Shown here: positions 1-13,931 of the stretch, in pieces
How the letters are laid out: each line of letters opens with the position of its first letter
Position numbering within the stretch: position 1 is the first letter of the stretch
Assembly: GCF_000189635.1 (NCBI RefSeq)
Contig: NW_002476166.1
Coordinates: 1-64,000, forward strand
Length of the DNA stretch: 64,000 nt
Source of the DNA: Tetrahymena thermophila SB210
Lineage: Eukaryota; Ciliophora; Oligohymenophorea; Hymenostomatida; Tetrahymenidae
Reading direction: 5' to 3'
Program-made: the position numbers and the translations under genes
Notes under the pieces: model-generated
Told to the model about the DNA's origin: nothing
Seen by the model: only the letters and a program-made list of their open reading frames with translations
Database searches by the model: none

Positions 1-539
1 CAACCCCAACCCCAACCCCAACCCCAACCCCAACCCCAACCCCAACCCCAACCCCAACCCCAACCCCAACCCCAACCCCAACCCCAACCCCAACCCCAAC
101 CCCAACCCCAACCCCAACCCCAACCCCAACCCCAACCCCAACCCCAACCCCAACCCCAACCCCAACCCCAACCCCAACCCCAACCCCAACCCCAACCCCA
201 ACCCCAACCCCAACCCCAACCCCAACCCCAACCCCAACCCCAACCCCAACCCCAACCCCAACCCCAACCCCAACCCCAACCCCAACCCCAACCCCAACCC
301 CAACCCCAACCCCAACCCCAACCCCAACCCCAACCCCAACCCCAACCCCAACCCCAACCCCAACCCCAACCCCAACCCCAACCCCAACCCCAACCCCAAC
401 CCCAACCCCAACCCCAACCCCAACCCCAACCCCAACCCCAACCCCAACCCCAACCCCAACCCCAACCCCAACCCCAACCCCAACCCCAACCCCAACCCCA
501 ACCCCAACCCCAACCCCAACCCCAACCCCCCCCAACCCC
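1..539. repeat. Macronuclear telomere, CCCCAA repeats
   Basis: The first 539 bases are a perfect array of the hexamer CCCCAA (C-rich strand of Tetrahymena-type G4T2 telomeres), about 89 units. Only the innermost part departs from the unit: positions 526-533 are a run of eight C, followed by AA and CCCC, and then the unique sequence starts with G at 540. This identifies position 1 as a chromosome end added by telomerase and places the following genes in a subtelomeric setting. Confidence 0.98.
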
Positions 540-848
540 GTGTAATTTATTTCAAATTTAAATGACATAAAAAAAGTAATTACTCCTGGAATCATCTTGA
601 AAGTTGCTATTTTGCTATTTAAAATAAATTAGAAATATTTTTTAAAAGTTTTTTTGTGATTTGTTGAGATTTAATAGCGTGTTGAGATAATTTATAAATT
701 AAAAAAAAATTAATATTTATAAGTTAATTCTAAAAACTTTAACTTAACTTTGACATTAATCAAATATATATTTTATTTTCTTTTTCTCATATTAAATAAA
801 CTATAAATATTGAAAATAAACAAATTAATTAAAATAAATAAATTTTAA
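540..848. other. Subtelomeric spacer and upstream region of the first gene
   Basis: This 309-base AT-rich spacer lies between the telomere and the first start codon. I see no gene and no telomere-like or satellite repeat in it. It must contain the promoter and 5' UTR of the gene starting at 849, so transcription of a gene begins within a few hundred bases of the telomere. Confidence 0.6.
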
Positions 849-3800
849 ATGGAGGCTTTTTCTGATGTAGTAGATAAATTAAGGAATTAACTTTATAGGC
901 CACAAATAGAAGCTTTGAATTAACTGCAAACAAGACAATTATTTGAACCAAAGTTAGAGGTACTGTTGAAAAATGATGAGCTAAATATTAAAGATTAAGA
1001 AATCATAGAAGTAAATTTTAATGTACTTAACACTTTAATATGTATTGATATATTTATTTATTCATGGAAAGTTATTTGGGTACATAGTTAGAAAGAAAGT
1101 TAAATTAGAGAAGGATATTAAATTTATGATTAAATTTCTGGACTACTTCAAGTTTTTCAAAGAACTAAGAATGAATATATCGCTAGATTTGTATGTAGAC
1201 ACACTGAAAAAAATGTAATTCGAAATAGTAGAACAAAATTAGTTTATTTGCAGTAAATGTAATAAATAGTTAGTTTATTCATTCTTTAAATTTATTTTAG
1301 TCTATAATAGAGTTAAAATATATATCATATTTTGAATTTATTTTGTTAATGAATATATAAACTAGCCAAGTTAAAGAAAAAAAACAAACAATAAAATAAC
1401 TTCTACATAGTTATAGAAGGAGAAGTAATGGAATTCTAATAGTTAAATTTTGAATAGGATTCAAGTAACGCATCAAATAAATGTTAAGAAATGCAAAACA
1501 ATGTTTAATTAAAATAAGATTTTTAAAATAGCTCAGAAAGTTAACTCCTATTAGAAAAAAATAACTCTTATAATGCTTTAAATACATCTTAAGAATCTCT
1601 TTATGACTAAAAATCTAATAAATCATCAAGAAAAAGTAGTAGAATGAATAGCCCATCAAATATAGTTGTTTAAAATTCAGTAAATAGATTAAGCTAATTA
1701 GATCAATCTATCAAATAAGCCTTCTCATAATTTTCTCCAAAAGCACACAAAAAAAAAGACAGTATAGCATTTTTAGATTAAAATCTGATAGAAGAAGAAA
1801 TGGCGTTTATTAGAAATATAAATTTGTGCTTAGAAAACTTTAAATCAATTGGAAAAATTAATCAAAATTCTAAAAAATTTCTAAAGGTTGTTGAAAAAGC
1901 TATTAGTCTATTGAAGGTAAAAAATAGCTTACTTCTCAGACCCTCTTAATTATCTAGCTTTTCAGTTTCTAGGCAGGACTCAAGAAACACTCCCTAGATT
2001 ATTTCTAAGATGGCAAGCTAATAAGAATCTAAATGTAATTAATTACTAATGAGTAAAATCTGAATTTTTCTTCATTTTTTTTAATAAAAAGATGATGTTT
2101 TAGATGATGCAAGCCCTTACTCTCCATAAACTACTAATTAAAGGAATTTTAATCAAGATAGAGAATTTTAAATGATATTACAAATCGCTTCACACTTTAA
2201 GGATATGAAATTAAGAAAATTATTAAAATAAGGAGAGATATTTGGAGAGTTTGATGATGGTAACTTAAATCTTTTGGAATAAGGTTACATGTCAAAAAAG
2301 AAAACTTGCCTAGTCTATCTAAGCTATTCAGTGTATAATGAAATTATTCAAAAGCATCAAATACAGTCTGTTGAAAATAAAATAAAATTTCTCTAACAGT
2401 TTATCTTTTTTAAAAGTTACTCTAAATAGAAAATGAAAAACTATCTAAAATATTTTTAAAGTGCTACTTATTACAGAAACAACATTTTATATTCAGAGTT
2501 AGACCCATCCAGCTTCATTTATTTTATTATTTCTGGTGAAATTGAGTTTTCTCGTCTTTTCAAGTTAGAAAATGTAAATTTTGTTCACCAAAGTCATTCA
2601 CTTTAAAATTGCAAATTATTTTTTAATTAACTTATCTTAAAAGTAAAATCAAAACAATAATAATGAAAAAATGATCCCCTTAAACAAGTTAAATGCCTAA
2701 GATTTTGATCTCACTTTTAATCCGTTTGAAAAGCAGGAAAGAGAAATTTATAAGTTAAATTAAGGAAAACAAAACAAAGAGAGAAGCTAATTAATAAAAA
2801 GAATTAATTCCTTTATTTTAGGTCCAAATCAGTATTTCGGAGAAAAAGAAGTGCTAACAAATAGTTTTAGAATATCTTAAGCAAAGGTACTTTCAGTAAA
2901 GCTTGAAGTGATACAATTACCGTCTTATGTATTTGTTATATTTTATTTTATTAACTTTATTTAACTTTTTTAAAAAGATTTACTATGAATAATTTTATGA
3001 CCAAGATATTCATGAAGCCTGTTTACAAGAATCACATTTAAAAGAAATAGAAGAAATAAATATTTATAATTAAGTATAATCAAGACAGCCTTATTAAAAT
3101 ATAGTAGAAAAGCTTGAAAACGATTATTTGAAAGATTTTGTTAAAAATAACTAAAAAGATGTTACTAAAAAAATAGATTTATTAATGTCTAATCTACCTC
3201 CTTAGTTGCCCATAGAATTGTTAAAGAAGTAAAATAATTAATAATATTTTTCTTTTTTTAAGATATCATATCAAATTATTTAATATAATATGATATAATT
3301 ATAGAGGGATATAAATAACATTAATTCATAAATTTTGAAAATTAAAATAAAGGGTTACAGTATGCTAAAATTGTGTAGAATTTTCCTTCAATTTAAAAAA
3401 AACCCCTACACATAATTTACATAAATTAATTATTAAATAAAAACGAAAATTTTAAGTGATCAAATTAAAAATATTTTTGAGTTTATATGTTTGAAATTAA
3501 TAAAATTATAAATTTATATTGAAATAAATTAACTTTAATTTAAATAAATATTTCAGCAAACAATATTTATTTTAATAGCAAAAAAGTAACCGAGGTGGCT
3601 AACTATAAAGAAACATACTTAGATATGAAAAAGTTTAATGAGTTAATCTAATAAGATTAATTAGCGAATTCAAAAAAATAAATGAAAGAAGATAGATAAT
3701 CTAAGATTAAATTTCTTAAAAAATTTGTTGAATAAAAATCCAAATTAAAAACTCCAGCTTAAAACTTACCATTTTATGATTAGATTTAAGAATATGTAGA

Positions 3801-4524
3801 ATATGCAGATATTAAATTTAAATAAAATTAACCTTTAAAGTAAAATCTGGATATCAAAATTCAAAATATGCTTAAATTTTGCTCAAGCAAAAATTTATAG
3901 AGTCCTCATACTTTTATGAATAAACAAAATTCCTTTTAATTAACTACCAATTAGAATATGAATGACAATCAAGTTATTAAATCATCCTAAAATAAAATAT
4001 CCACTGAATAAAGTTATTTTATCTAAAAAAAACCATCTAAGGATAGATTTTTTTCTACTAAAATAGAATTCGAATATGCAAACTTATAAGCAAACAATCA
4101 AAATAAAAAAAGAGTTTTATCTGCTATTCCTGCTCCTTTGACAATCAGCTCATTATCTCTAAATAGAAAACAAAAATTTAAATAATAACATCAATCAAGT
4201 TAATTTGAACAAAACCAAAATTTAAAAATGAATTTAATCTAAATTCCTTTGATTTAACCTGTAAAGTAGACCTTGTAAAGAAATTCATTTTAGAGCGATA
4301 CGCCTTAGTCTCTAGACACTGCTGCTACTTTTAGAACAAAAAATTTGTCTAATGGTTCTTAATTTTCGTATCTTCACAGCGAATTCGCATACTAAACAGT
4401 AAATGATAGCATCAAAGAAGAAATTAGTTTGGAAGCCAATAATTTTGAAAATTAAGTAATTTAAAATTAGATTAACAATTAGCAATCAAAAATTAGGAGA
4501 AAAACTGTTTAATCTATAATCTGA
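849..4524 (+). CDS. Cyclic nucleotide-binding domain protein with two interrupted CNBDs
   Basis: Seven exons fit: 849-1010, 1072-1252, 1366-2034, 2092-2573, 2644-2928, 2978-3228 and 3579-4524. They total 992 codons and stop at TGA. The product of 991 residues has two CNB-like folds. The first starts near residue 80 (FKFFKEL), has YIVIEGEV near 130, and resumes only near 385 with GEIFGE, so about 230 Ser/Gln/Asn-rich residues sit inside it. The second runs from FIFFKSYS (near 440) through IYFIISGEIEF to LGPNQYFGEKEVL near 557, with a shorter insert. The last 300 residues are Gln/Asn/Ser-rich and disordered-looking. Known CNB proteins bind cAMP or cGMP through the phosphate-binding cassette around FGE. 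Here the canonical Arg-Ala after that motif is not obvious, so ligand binding is unproven. There is no membrane segment, so it is probably cytosolic. Ciliates carry many such proteins. Confidence 0.85.
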
Positions 4525-5054
4525 TTGATCTATTTTTAAAAAATACAAAATGAATTATAAATTGTATGGAATTAATTAAGTTGTTCACATTAGTAATTTA
4601 CTTGATTAATTTATTACTTAATTAATAAAAAAACAAATTAACTATTTATGAACAGAAAGTTGCTATAATTTATAAAAATATTTAATAACAATCAATAATG
4701 TTTAAAAGAAATGGCTATAATTTCTAAAGGAGTTAGAAAAGGTAATGATACATAAAAAATAGATAATTATTTCTTATAAATACTCTAATTTGCTTAAAGA
4801 TGACTATGAAAATTGTTAAAGTTATATTATATGTAAATAAATATAAATGGTTAAAATTAAAAAAAATTAATAAATTACAACCATTGCTTATTTATCTATC
4901 TATATTTATAGCTTCAATTTAGTATAAATTATTTTATTTTAGTATAGATTGATTATTTTATGTGATATTCAATCACTTTTTGCATAAACGCTTCATTATT
5001 ATAGGTTAAATTTTTAAAAAGAATTTATTTATTTATTTATTTGTTAATATTTTT
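4525..5054. other. Convergent intergenic region
   Basis: This spacer lies between the 3' ends of the CNBD gene (+) and the TLC gene (-). It is AT-rich with short homopolymer runs. I see no conserved-looking reading frame; it holds two 3' UTRs and polyadenylation sequences that cannot be delimited by eye. Confidence 0.6.
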
Positions 5055-6315
5055 TCATTCTATTTTTCTGTAGTATGTGAGCTATTAAACTTCAGGGTTT
5101 TCTTAGAACCAGAAATATTGAATATTTTTTTACTTTCTTTCCTTTTGTTACTTTCCTCTTCTCTTAATTCCCTTTAGCATTCTTAATTAAAAAAATTAGA
5201 AAATTTGCAATCAAAATTAATTTTTTTACTCAAAAATATAGTAGATAGATTAAGCGAATAAACCAAGACATATTATTTTTAATAAGGTAGGACATACTGC
5301 AGATCTAACGCAGTGAGCAACTGCAAATGGAACAAAAACACCTCTTGCAATTATGTAGAGAACTATATATTTTTTATAAATATATTTTTAAAATAAAAAA
5401 CTAAAATAATTATATAATTACTAATGAAGGTGTATTCGAAAAATTCATGGAGGTTTGTGTATCTTAAATTCATAGATCTCACGCATTGTCTGGCATTCAT
5501 AGGGAAGTTACTTAACTCTGCAAAAAATAACGCATCTATATAGTTATTAAAATAATAATTTTTAAATTTCAATCAAATAACTGTCTATTATTAATATTTT
5601 ATATGCTTATAATTAACTATTTTTAACTGCTTTTCCTATCTTTTTTAATACGTCATATTAGAATTGAAAACATTAAAAAATACGTAAAATTCTGCTATAA
5701 ATTATAATATATAATGCTTTTTTTCTTAGACTTCTTTCAAAAGTTTTAAGTTCTTAAAGACAATCTTACTCTATATATTTTCTTTGTTATGATAATTAGC
5801 AGAAAAATATGACGGAAAAAATTTAAAGTATCAAAAGTATTTGAATAAATTTGAATTTATTTACACATGCATTCGACTCCTCCGTATAAGGCGGTCATAG
5901 AAGATAAATAAGCGACGACTACCATTACGTGATGAATAGCAATACCTAATCCATCTATGCCATAATAGAGACAGGCTATAGAATCATACAAAAAATAGGC
6001 TATAGAAAATATGAATATAAATTATTGGAAATCTGTATTTGAGCTATCTAGCTATGGATTATGAAATGTAATGTGGTAGCTAGTCAAAAATACGATAGAG
6101 AGCCCATGTGTTGCAGAGACTATTCTATTTTTTATGTCATTTAGGCTTTTTAAGCTGACTCCTTTAACTTCTACTACCTTATTAACAACGAAAAAGTATG
6201 CAACCCAAAAGATAAAGGAATAGCCGAATACTGTCAATTGGTCTTGCAGATTGCTCCTAAGATCATACTTGTTTAAGTTGTTGAAAAGATATTAGTTTAG
6301 TATTTATTCAGACAT
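5055..6315 (-). CDS. TLC (TRAM/LAG1/CLN8)-domain membrane protein
   Basis: Four exons read on the minus strand: 6315-5865, 5535-5422, 5362-5230 and 5181-5055. They total 275 codons ending in TGA, giving 274 residues. Several hydrophobic helices are present. Family-typical features are the SATHGLSIV segment, HHVMVVVAYL after DSIACLYYGIDGLGIAI, then ECMYALFFAELSNFPMNAR and LRYTNLHEFFEYTF, and a last helix before a basic tail (MLKGIKRRGK). The paired histidine and the ELSN-P-M-R signature match the TLCD4/TMEM56-like branch better than ceramide synthases. TLC proteins act in ER or plasma membranes in lipid sensing or transport, or in ceramide synthesis. No catalytic assignment is made here. Intron phases are consistent throughout. 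Confidence 0.85.
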
Positions 6316-7955
6316 TTCTATTTGAGGTATTTACTTTTTTTAACTCTTGTTTAATAATTTTATTAAATTGTTAACTTTTTAAAAAAAAATCAATCAAATC
6401 AAAAATTTAAAGAGTTATTTTTATAATCCAATTAAATTCAACACTGATAAAAGAATAAATCTGGAACGTAATTAAATCAATCACACATAAACAAATATAA
6501 AATACATTATTCTATTAATTGTAAAAAAGAATATTCCTACTTAACTTTTTTGTTTTCTTTTTTACATCAAAAATCTTTTAATCAAATAAAATCTTGCATG
6601 CCTAAGTAAGTAACTATAAATTATGCAATAAAATATCTATACTATTTATGAAGCTTATAAATAATTTTACACTACTAATGCTATTTTGCCTTCCCTAAAT
6701 ATAGCTTAATCTTACTAATGCTTAGCAAGAAACTTAAATGAAATTTCCATAATATAGATCTATGATTTTAAAATAAATTTTAAGATTAATTAAAATTGAA
6801 TCAATATATTAAATACTATTTCATAAAATAATACTTTTTATTGATGTTAAATTTAAATTTTTTATAATTTTATTATAAAAATAAGACTATATTATTTGAG
6901 AATATATCAAGACAATTTAACATTTCACAAAATAAAGCTTATTAAAATAGTAAAAATCTATTTTAAAATTTAAATATCTACCAAATACTAATAAAAAAAT
7001 AAATCATCTGTCATTTGGCTATATGCAAAGTTTACTTTGAAATTTATTACAAATTTAATAAATAGTAAACAAGCACAGATTAATTAATAAACTGCTTAAA
7101 AGTAAACCTTCGAATAGAATAATAAAGTCAACTATTATTAGTAAATTTAAAAATTAAATATTGATCATAATAAATCATAATTATATAGATCAACTATTTA
7201 CTGAGTGAATGTCTTTTACTATGTTTTATTTACCATAATTTTAAAAATTTCTAATCCAATTAATTGTAGTTTTTGAATAGAAAATATATTTTTTGTAATT
7301 AGTGTTTTAAAAATAAAATTTTTTGTATAATAGAACTTTAGAGAAAAATAAATTACAGTTTGTGCTTGTGTTCTGATTAATTTAATATGAATAATTTTTT
7401 CAAATAGTAAATTAAAGGAAGTAAGTAATTAAATTGCTTGATAAGGCAACAGATATTTATAAGTAATTCAGATTTTCTTTAATAATATTTATTATTTTTG
7501 ATAGAAACTAAATTTGTATGTATTTATTTAAATCCATAAACAATAAAATGTAAGTTAAAAAATATAGTAAATTTAAATTAAATTACAAAGACAAAACTAA
7601 TTCTATCTTATTTAATCAACCTTTAGTTAATTATTTTTAAATATATAATATTAATTGAGTTAAAAATGTGTTAACAAAATTATTAAACAAGAAAAAAATC
7701 TGCTCATCAATTAATAAATAATTTGAAATTAGAAACATTTTTATATTTTAAGTAATAGTTATAATAAATTTGAAGCAATAAAAATAAATAAATAATGTAA
7801 ATAAATACCAAATTATGTTTTATTTATATTGTTAGTTTTTATTATAAATTTAAGAATTTTTATTAAATTATTAAGCGAACAAATTAAATTTTTAAAAAGA
7901 AATTAATTATATGTTTAAAGGCTAATTGAGTATTTATTTTTTTTGTTTTATTTAG
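6316..7955. other. Intergenic region, no gene seen
   Basis: About 1.6 kb of very AT-rich sequence lies between the start of the TLC gene and the stop of the first Cache-array gene. Open frames exist because only TGA stops translation, but none has balanced amino-acid content. It holds the TLC promoter and the 3' flank of the array. Confidence 0.55.
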
Positions 7956-10900
7956 TCAACTCTAAAATTTTTTTTGAATAAGAAATTATGTTAATTGTTT
8001 TAATTATGAAAATTAATGCACATTTTTAGCAACTTAGGTTGTTTAATGTGTATTAAATGAAATTTTAGGAGTTTTTATTTGATTAATTTAGCAATTTTCG
8101 TTTTCATCTTTAAGATAGGAATGAAGTACTTTTAATTTGTAAGGAGTTTGTTTAATTAGTGAAGAAATAGCCTCAAAAAAATATTGTTAATTATTAATTT
8201 ATGCTTATTAGCTTTGTATAAAAATTAATAATTATTTCCTGCTGTGCTTTTTATCTTTTACATACATATTTTTAACATTATAGCTGAGCTGGCTTGTTTA
8301 AATATCTCTTGTTGCTTTTATTATTCCTTTTTTTACTAAATTTAGTAAAAAATTTTATTAGTTGGGTTCTTATTCACCAAATATAAGATCCTCATGATCT
8401 AAATTCATAAAATTTTCAAAACTTAAATTATTTAAAGTCTACTAAAGATTCATGATTTATATTTCCCACAATTTTTATGATGTAAAATTGGCCATTAAAG
8501 GGTTAATTTTGACTATATTATTTTGATTATATCCATAAAAAGCAACTCTATCATCCTTAGTAAATAATTTACTTCTTAGTTCATGCAATTCTTAGCTGAA
8601 TAAGTTGAAGTGAAATTATTTCCATATTTCGGATTCAACAAAAAAGTGTATATCATATTTTTAAGGTTTTCTTAGTTTTTTTATTTAATTTTTTATGCAG
8701 TAAAAGTTGATATTTTATTTAAGGAAAATATCATTTAAAATATTTAAAGATATTATTTTAATTTAGGGATTAATGTAATAAATTTTTTCAATCAACAAAG
8801 TTAGTAACTAGGCTACATCAGAATACTAGCGTTTGGCATAAAGGATAAGACTTTTGATGAAAATTAGATTAGAAATTATCAAACACTACTCTTAGTCTTG
8901 TTTAAAATTATTGAGATATCTCTCAACAATAGTTATGTTTCTGAAATGATCAAGATTAATTAATGTAATATGTATTAAATTATTTTTTTCTTGTTGCTAA
9001 TATAAATTTTCTGCTTGATCAATATGTCCTTATAATATTTCAATCCACATAATATTATACTCGATTAAAAATAATTCATAGAAATAATCATTTCCAGTGA
9101 AAGAGTGTTTTATTTTTTCCACTACCATGTGGCTAATTTTTAAATATTGCAAAGATTTTTAAAGTAAGTTTAAATATTTTTATGTATAGCTTAAGTTATT
9201 TTCAATCGAATGGCTTATTTTTTGAGCAAGTAAGCTGTAGTCTTAAACGAAATTCTATTTTATGAGTTAAACTTTGAGCATCTAAACTCTATGAATCATT
9301 TGCAGATACTAAAGATTACACAGTTTTGATTATGATACATTACCAGTATCAAAAGTAATGACGAATTCTTATATGCTTTGATAATCCAGCTCATTTAAAA
9401 TTAATTGCTAAGCATGTTCTAATGTCATTTGAATATCTTAGGCTTTTTATTTTCTTTTGAGTTTATTATTATATAGCTCATGTTGCATCTAATAGTACCC
9501 TAAATTAAGCAAGCTTATAATCTTTCCATTTGAACTATTTAATTGTTTGAAGGTACTCATAGAATATGCAAAATGAATGACACAATCTGTAGTTCCTGTT
9601 ATATTGTCTATTGATTAACTTTTGTAATTTATTAATTTGTTTAGCAAAAAAAATGTGTCATAAAGAGTTTTCATTTCTATGATCAAGTTATCATATGAAC
9701 ATAAAAGCTAAGTTGAAGTTATATATTACTTTTTATCAAATTTATCCAAAGAGTTATTATTTTGCTACTAATTTGAGCTATTTAATTTATTTTCTTAAAT
9801 TGAAAATAAACTTTTTTTAGTTGATATGTTAATATTTCGATTAGAATTTAGTTATATTATTTATTTGCTAATTAAATTATTGTGCTACTCTAAAACTATT
9901 TCCAAATCTATTTGTTTATCATTTAGTGTTTTTATTGGTATGTTATTACAACTATTTACAAATTGATTCTTAGTAGTGTTATTGATTTCATTAAATGAGA
10001 TATTGCTTTAAGATATAATAGATGCTCTTTTTTTAGATTAAGCCTAAGATTAACAAGAATATTATTTATTTCTCGTTGATTCGAAATATTTATTTTAGTC
10101 ATTTTTATGCTAAGAATTTTGTTATTAATACATTGAATTTTAATTTAAAAACATAGTAAGTTTTACAATTGGGATTTCTATTTAGTAAATTAGAGCTATA
10201 TAATAATTTAGTGCAAAAAAGACGAGTACTATAACCTCAAGTATGATAGAAATTGACAATGCTATTAAAAAAAGAGGATCTGTAGTCATTTCATACTAAA
10301 ATAATGAAGAATCATATCTTTAAGTGTAAGACAAAATAAGAGAATTTGTTTTCAATTTTTTATTACTTTAATTAAATGACCATCTTTCAAATGTCTAAAT
10401 AGGATAGAATAGTCCTATACTGTTTTTAATAAAATAAGATTTATTTAAATGAATGATTTGTGTTAAAATCTCTAATATAAAAATTTAATTTAAAATATTT
10501 TTCAAAAAAATTTTACTATGAAAGGTTGTCTTTAGACCACTTAATGTAGAAATTTTAAATATTATCTTATAGAGAAATACTATAGTTTCCTGTGTTGATA
10601 TATTCCTTTAAGTTCTCCAAATTAGCTTTAAAATCTTGCTTCTCAAATTCTTTGTAATAAGTAGTAGAATTAAATTCTATATCTTCTAAGGTTATTTCTG
10701 TTTTATTTTCAGGAAATCTAAAATATTTGTGATAAAAAACCTATTTTTATTTATTAGCGTAATTATTTTAAGATAAAATTTGAGAAATATAAAAATTTAC
10801 TGTATTATTTTCAGTGCTAAATAAGGTAAAGTAATTTTAGTTAATTGATGATTCATCAAAATTAACCAGCGAAGAGTATAATTAAAACATTTGAGGGGAA

Positions 10901-12501
10901 ATTTTATAATCTGCAGATAGAATTACTTCACTATTACCGTCTTAATCAAATATTTTTGTGGATTGTGTTATTATAATATCACCAGTAAAAGCATCTTTAT
11001 AAGGTTTTATTTAAGTGATTGTATCTATTTAATATAATTACAAAACTTATAAATAGGTTTATTAAATTATAATTTTTCTTACTATCTTCTTGAATTTTGT
11101 CTGCAAGAATATACCAATCTCTGCATCTTGGATCATAGTTTTCTTTATAATTCCCAGGTACACAATTTTAATAAGGCTAAAACGCGGTAACATTAGAATT
11201 CATGCTTTTAATTAAAAATATAAATTTTGCAAATTCTAAATTAAATAATGTAATTAATAAAGCGCTGAAAAATTAAAATTTATTTTTAAATGCTACTGGC
11301 TAAATATACTTATCCTAAAAAAATTTTTCAGAGTACATCTATTATTACTTTCTATCTGTTTAAAAATAATAGTATTTATTTTTTAAAATAAATGGATTTC
11401 TAAAAATGAATACTTTTTTTTTTATTACTAAAATTTAATAAAAAATACGACTGATAAATGGATGGTTTAGCATCGGTTGATATGTTTTTTAATACAAAAT
11501 TTTTAATTCAATGTTCTAGAGGTAAATTGTGTAATTAATGTTAATAATATAAATAAGCTCATCTATATTTAGAATATTTTATGAGCTAAATCATTAATTG
11601 AAATAGATCTTTAAATTAGTTGCTTTATTTACTCTTTGCTAACTAAATTCTGATAATAGAACTAATTCTTTTACGTATTTGTAACATAATGTAAAATGTA
11701 AATAATACCTTGTAGGGAAGCCAGATTGAAGGCTGTCATCAAAAGCATAATACATAGATTATATGGAGAATAGATCCTTTTTTCTGATCGAATAAATCAT
11801 TCTTGCGATGATGTATGAGTACCATTACTAAATGATAAAAAAAATGTTACTTTCTTGAAACCAAAAATTTTTAATATACATTCTGCAATTATTATTGCCT
11901 TAAAATAGGAAGTTGACTAAATTCAAAAATATTTCTGTGGAAGAAATTATAAACATACAAAGCATTTTATTAGAGTTCTTAGTAAAATAGATTTGAACAT
12001 TTCTTTTGAGGCTAGTAAGGTGTTGAGCAATTCAGAAACTAAAATGATTTATTGACTGTAAAAATAAAAATTTATTGCTTAAGTTTTAAAAATTAAAGTT
12101 GTTACTCTGTATTTTATTGTCTCTAAATTTCTTGTAAAAGTTCCTAGTAAATATTAAATCTTATTATACCTAATTAAATAAAAATAAAAGTTAAGTAAGT
12201 ATCAATGAACAAATACTTTTCAAAAAATATACACGACTAAAGCCTAAGTCAACGATCATTTTACTTGCTATTAATCCATTATGTAAATTTTATTTAAATG
12301 ATTCAAGTTACTAATCTGATGAGCGTTTTTCCCTTATATTAAAAAGATAATTAATTTTCTTTTCATTTTTCTACCTAAAAATAAATATTACCATTCGTTG
12401 ACATTTTAAATGAGCTACTGATAAAAAGTAAATAGCACTATCAAAGCACCAATAAATATAGGCAGTGTAAAAGATAAAACTATCTTTATTACAAAACTCA
12501 T
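7956..12501 (-). CDS. Cache-domain transmembrane receptor, array copy 1 (most divergent)
   Basis: The gene starts at ATG 12501 (MSFVIKIVLSFTLPIFIGA, an N-terminal membrane helix) and ends at TGA 7956-7958, with about ten exons. A Cache-type extracellular sensor domain is marked by NVTAFQPYQNCV and YDPRCRDWY at about 11105-11200. A second helix (LFLIALSISIILEVIVLVFF) lies near 10190-10270 and is followed by IEIPIVKLT, which resembles a HAMP-like start. The C-terminal cytosolic part contains a VWA-like fold: YDIHFFVES, KDDRVAFYGYN (about 8540-8680) and KQLLIFIQSQQAQINNQ with KLKVLHSYLKD near 8080-8250. The metal-binding DxSxS signature of true VWA domains is missing. It shares domain order with the next three genes but differs most in sequence. 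The expected role is sensing a small extracellular ligand; the ligand and output are unknown. Confidence 0.75.
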
Positions 12502-13931
12502 TGTATTATACAAGATTCGCCTTATATTTTGTCAAATATGATAACTGGATTTACTTATTTTTAATTTCTCTTTCTTTTTAGGTTTTTAATTAAATAATTT
12601 TTTCATAACAATTTATTATCAAAACGATTTATTAATTATCTTTATTTTTAATAAATTTTTAAGCTTGTTACTAGCCATAAATTTATTATGTTAGTATTTT
12701 CAATGTATCTAATTTTCTTTAATGATTAACTAAAGCTATTTTTATATTTTAGATTCGCAATTATTACTGATAAAAATTATAAACTTATTCACTAAATTAA
12801 TAAATTTATTAATAAACTTCAAATTTACTCAAATGAAAAAAAATATTTTATGATAATTAATTTAAAATAAATTTAAAATCTATTTATATCAATATTTTTA
12901 ACCAAAAAGACTGCCATTCTAAACAACTAAGATAAAAAATAAATATCTTTAATTAAAATCTCCTTTACTAAAATCCACACCTTTTCAAAATTATAATTTT
13001 TTTGTTAAAGATATTTACTCAGAAAATTTAATATTAATTAAATTTTATTTTTTTACAAAATTTTAAAATATTATTTTATTAAGATTAAAAAATTTCGATT
13101 TTATGTGTAAAATTATTTATAAAACATATTAAATTCTGTTGAATTACAATTTTGATTATGTTTAGTAATTGAATTTTCATAATATTATAGTTAATGCAAA
13201 TATTTACTAAAAATTATTTTGGAAATTATAAGGTTTTGTTGTAGAATTTTATTTACTGAATTAAAATGTTTATTCTTTTAAAATTAAATTTTGTTAATCA
13301 ATTAAATATAAAAATAATAATATAAATTTGATATATCACCCATATAAATATTAATTTGGGAATAAATTCTATATACAAAATATGAAATAAATAAGGTCCT
13401 TATTTCTTTATAAAAAATTAATTTTAAGGGCAGGTATGTAACAATTTATTTTTTAAATAAAAGTATACAAGAAAGTTTATGAACTCTCAAATAGTTAAAT
13501 AAATATTAGATAAGACATAATCATAATTAGAAAATACTGTGTTTTTAAAATTAAAATTTGCTTTTAAAATCAATAACAAGTTTATTTTCATTATTATTTT
13601 AGCAATTCTTCAACCTTTTCTTTATATTTACTATATATAATGAATATAAAAAATTTTATTTCTTCTAAGTAAAAGAATTACTGTGCATATTTCCATATAT
13701 CCTATTTTTGTTTAAAAAATTCACAATTCAAAATTATATAAGTGGTATAATTATAAACATACAATTTTATAAATAAATAAATATATTTTTTAAATATTTT
13801 TAGAATTTTTACGTTTAGTGAAATAAATTAAATCTTAAAAAAAAACACTGTTTTAAATAATTTAATAAAATTTCTTTAAAACCATAATAGTTTTACATTA
13901 TAGATTATTGATTACTAAATAATAGATTTAT
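12502..13931. other. Spacer between Cache copies 1 and 2
   Basis: About 1.4 kb of AT-rich DNA separates the start of copy 1 from the stop of copy 2. No coding signal or repeat unit stands out. It includes the promoter of copy 1. Confidence 0.5.
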
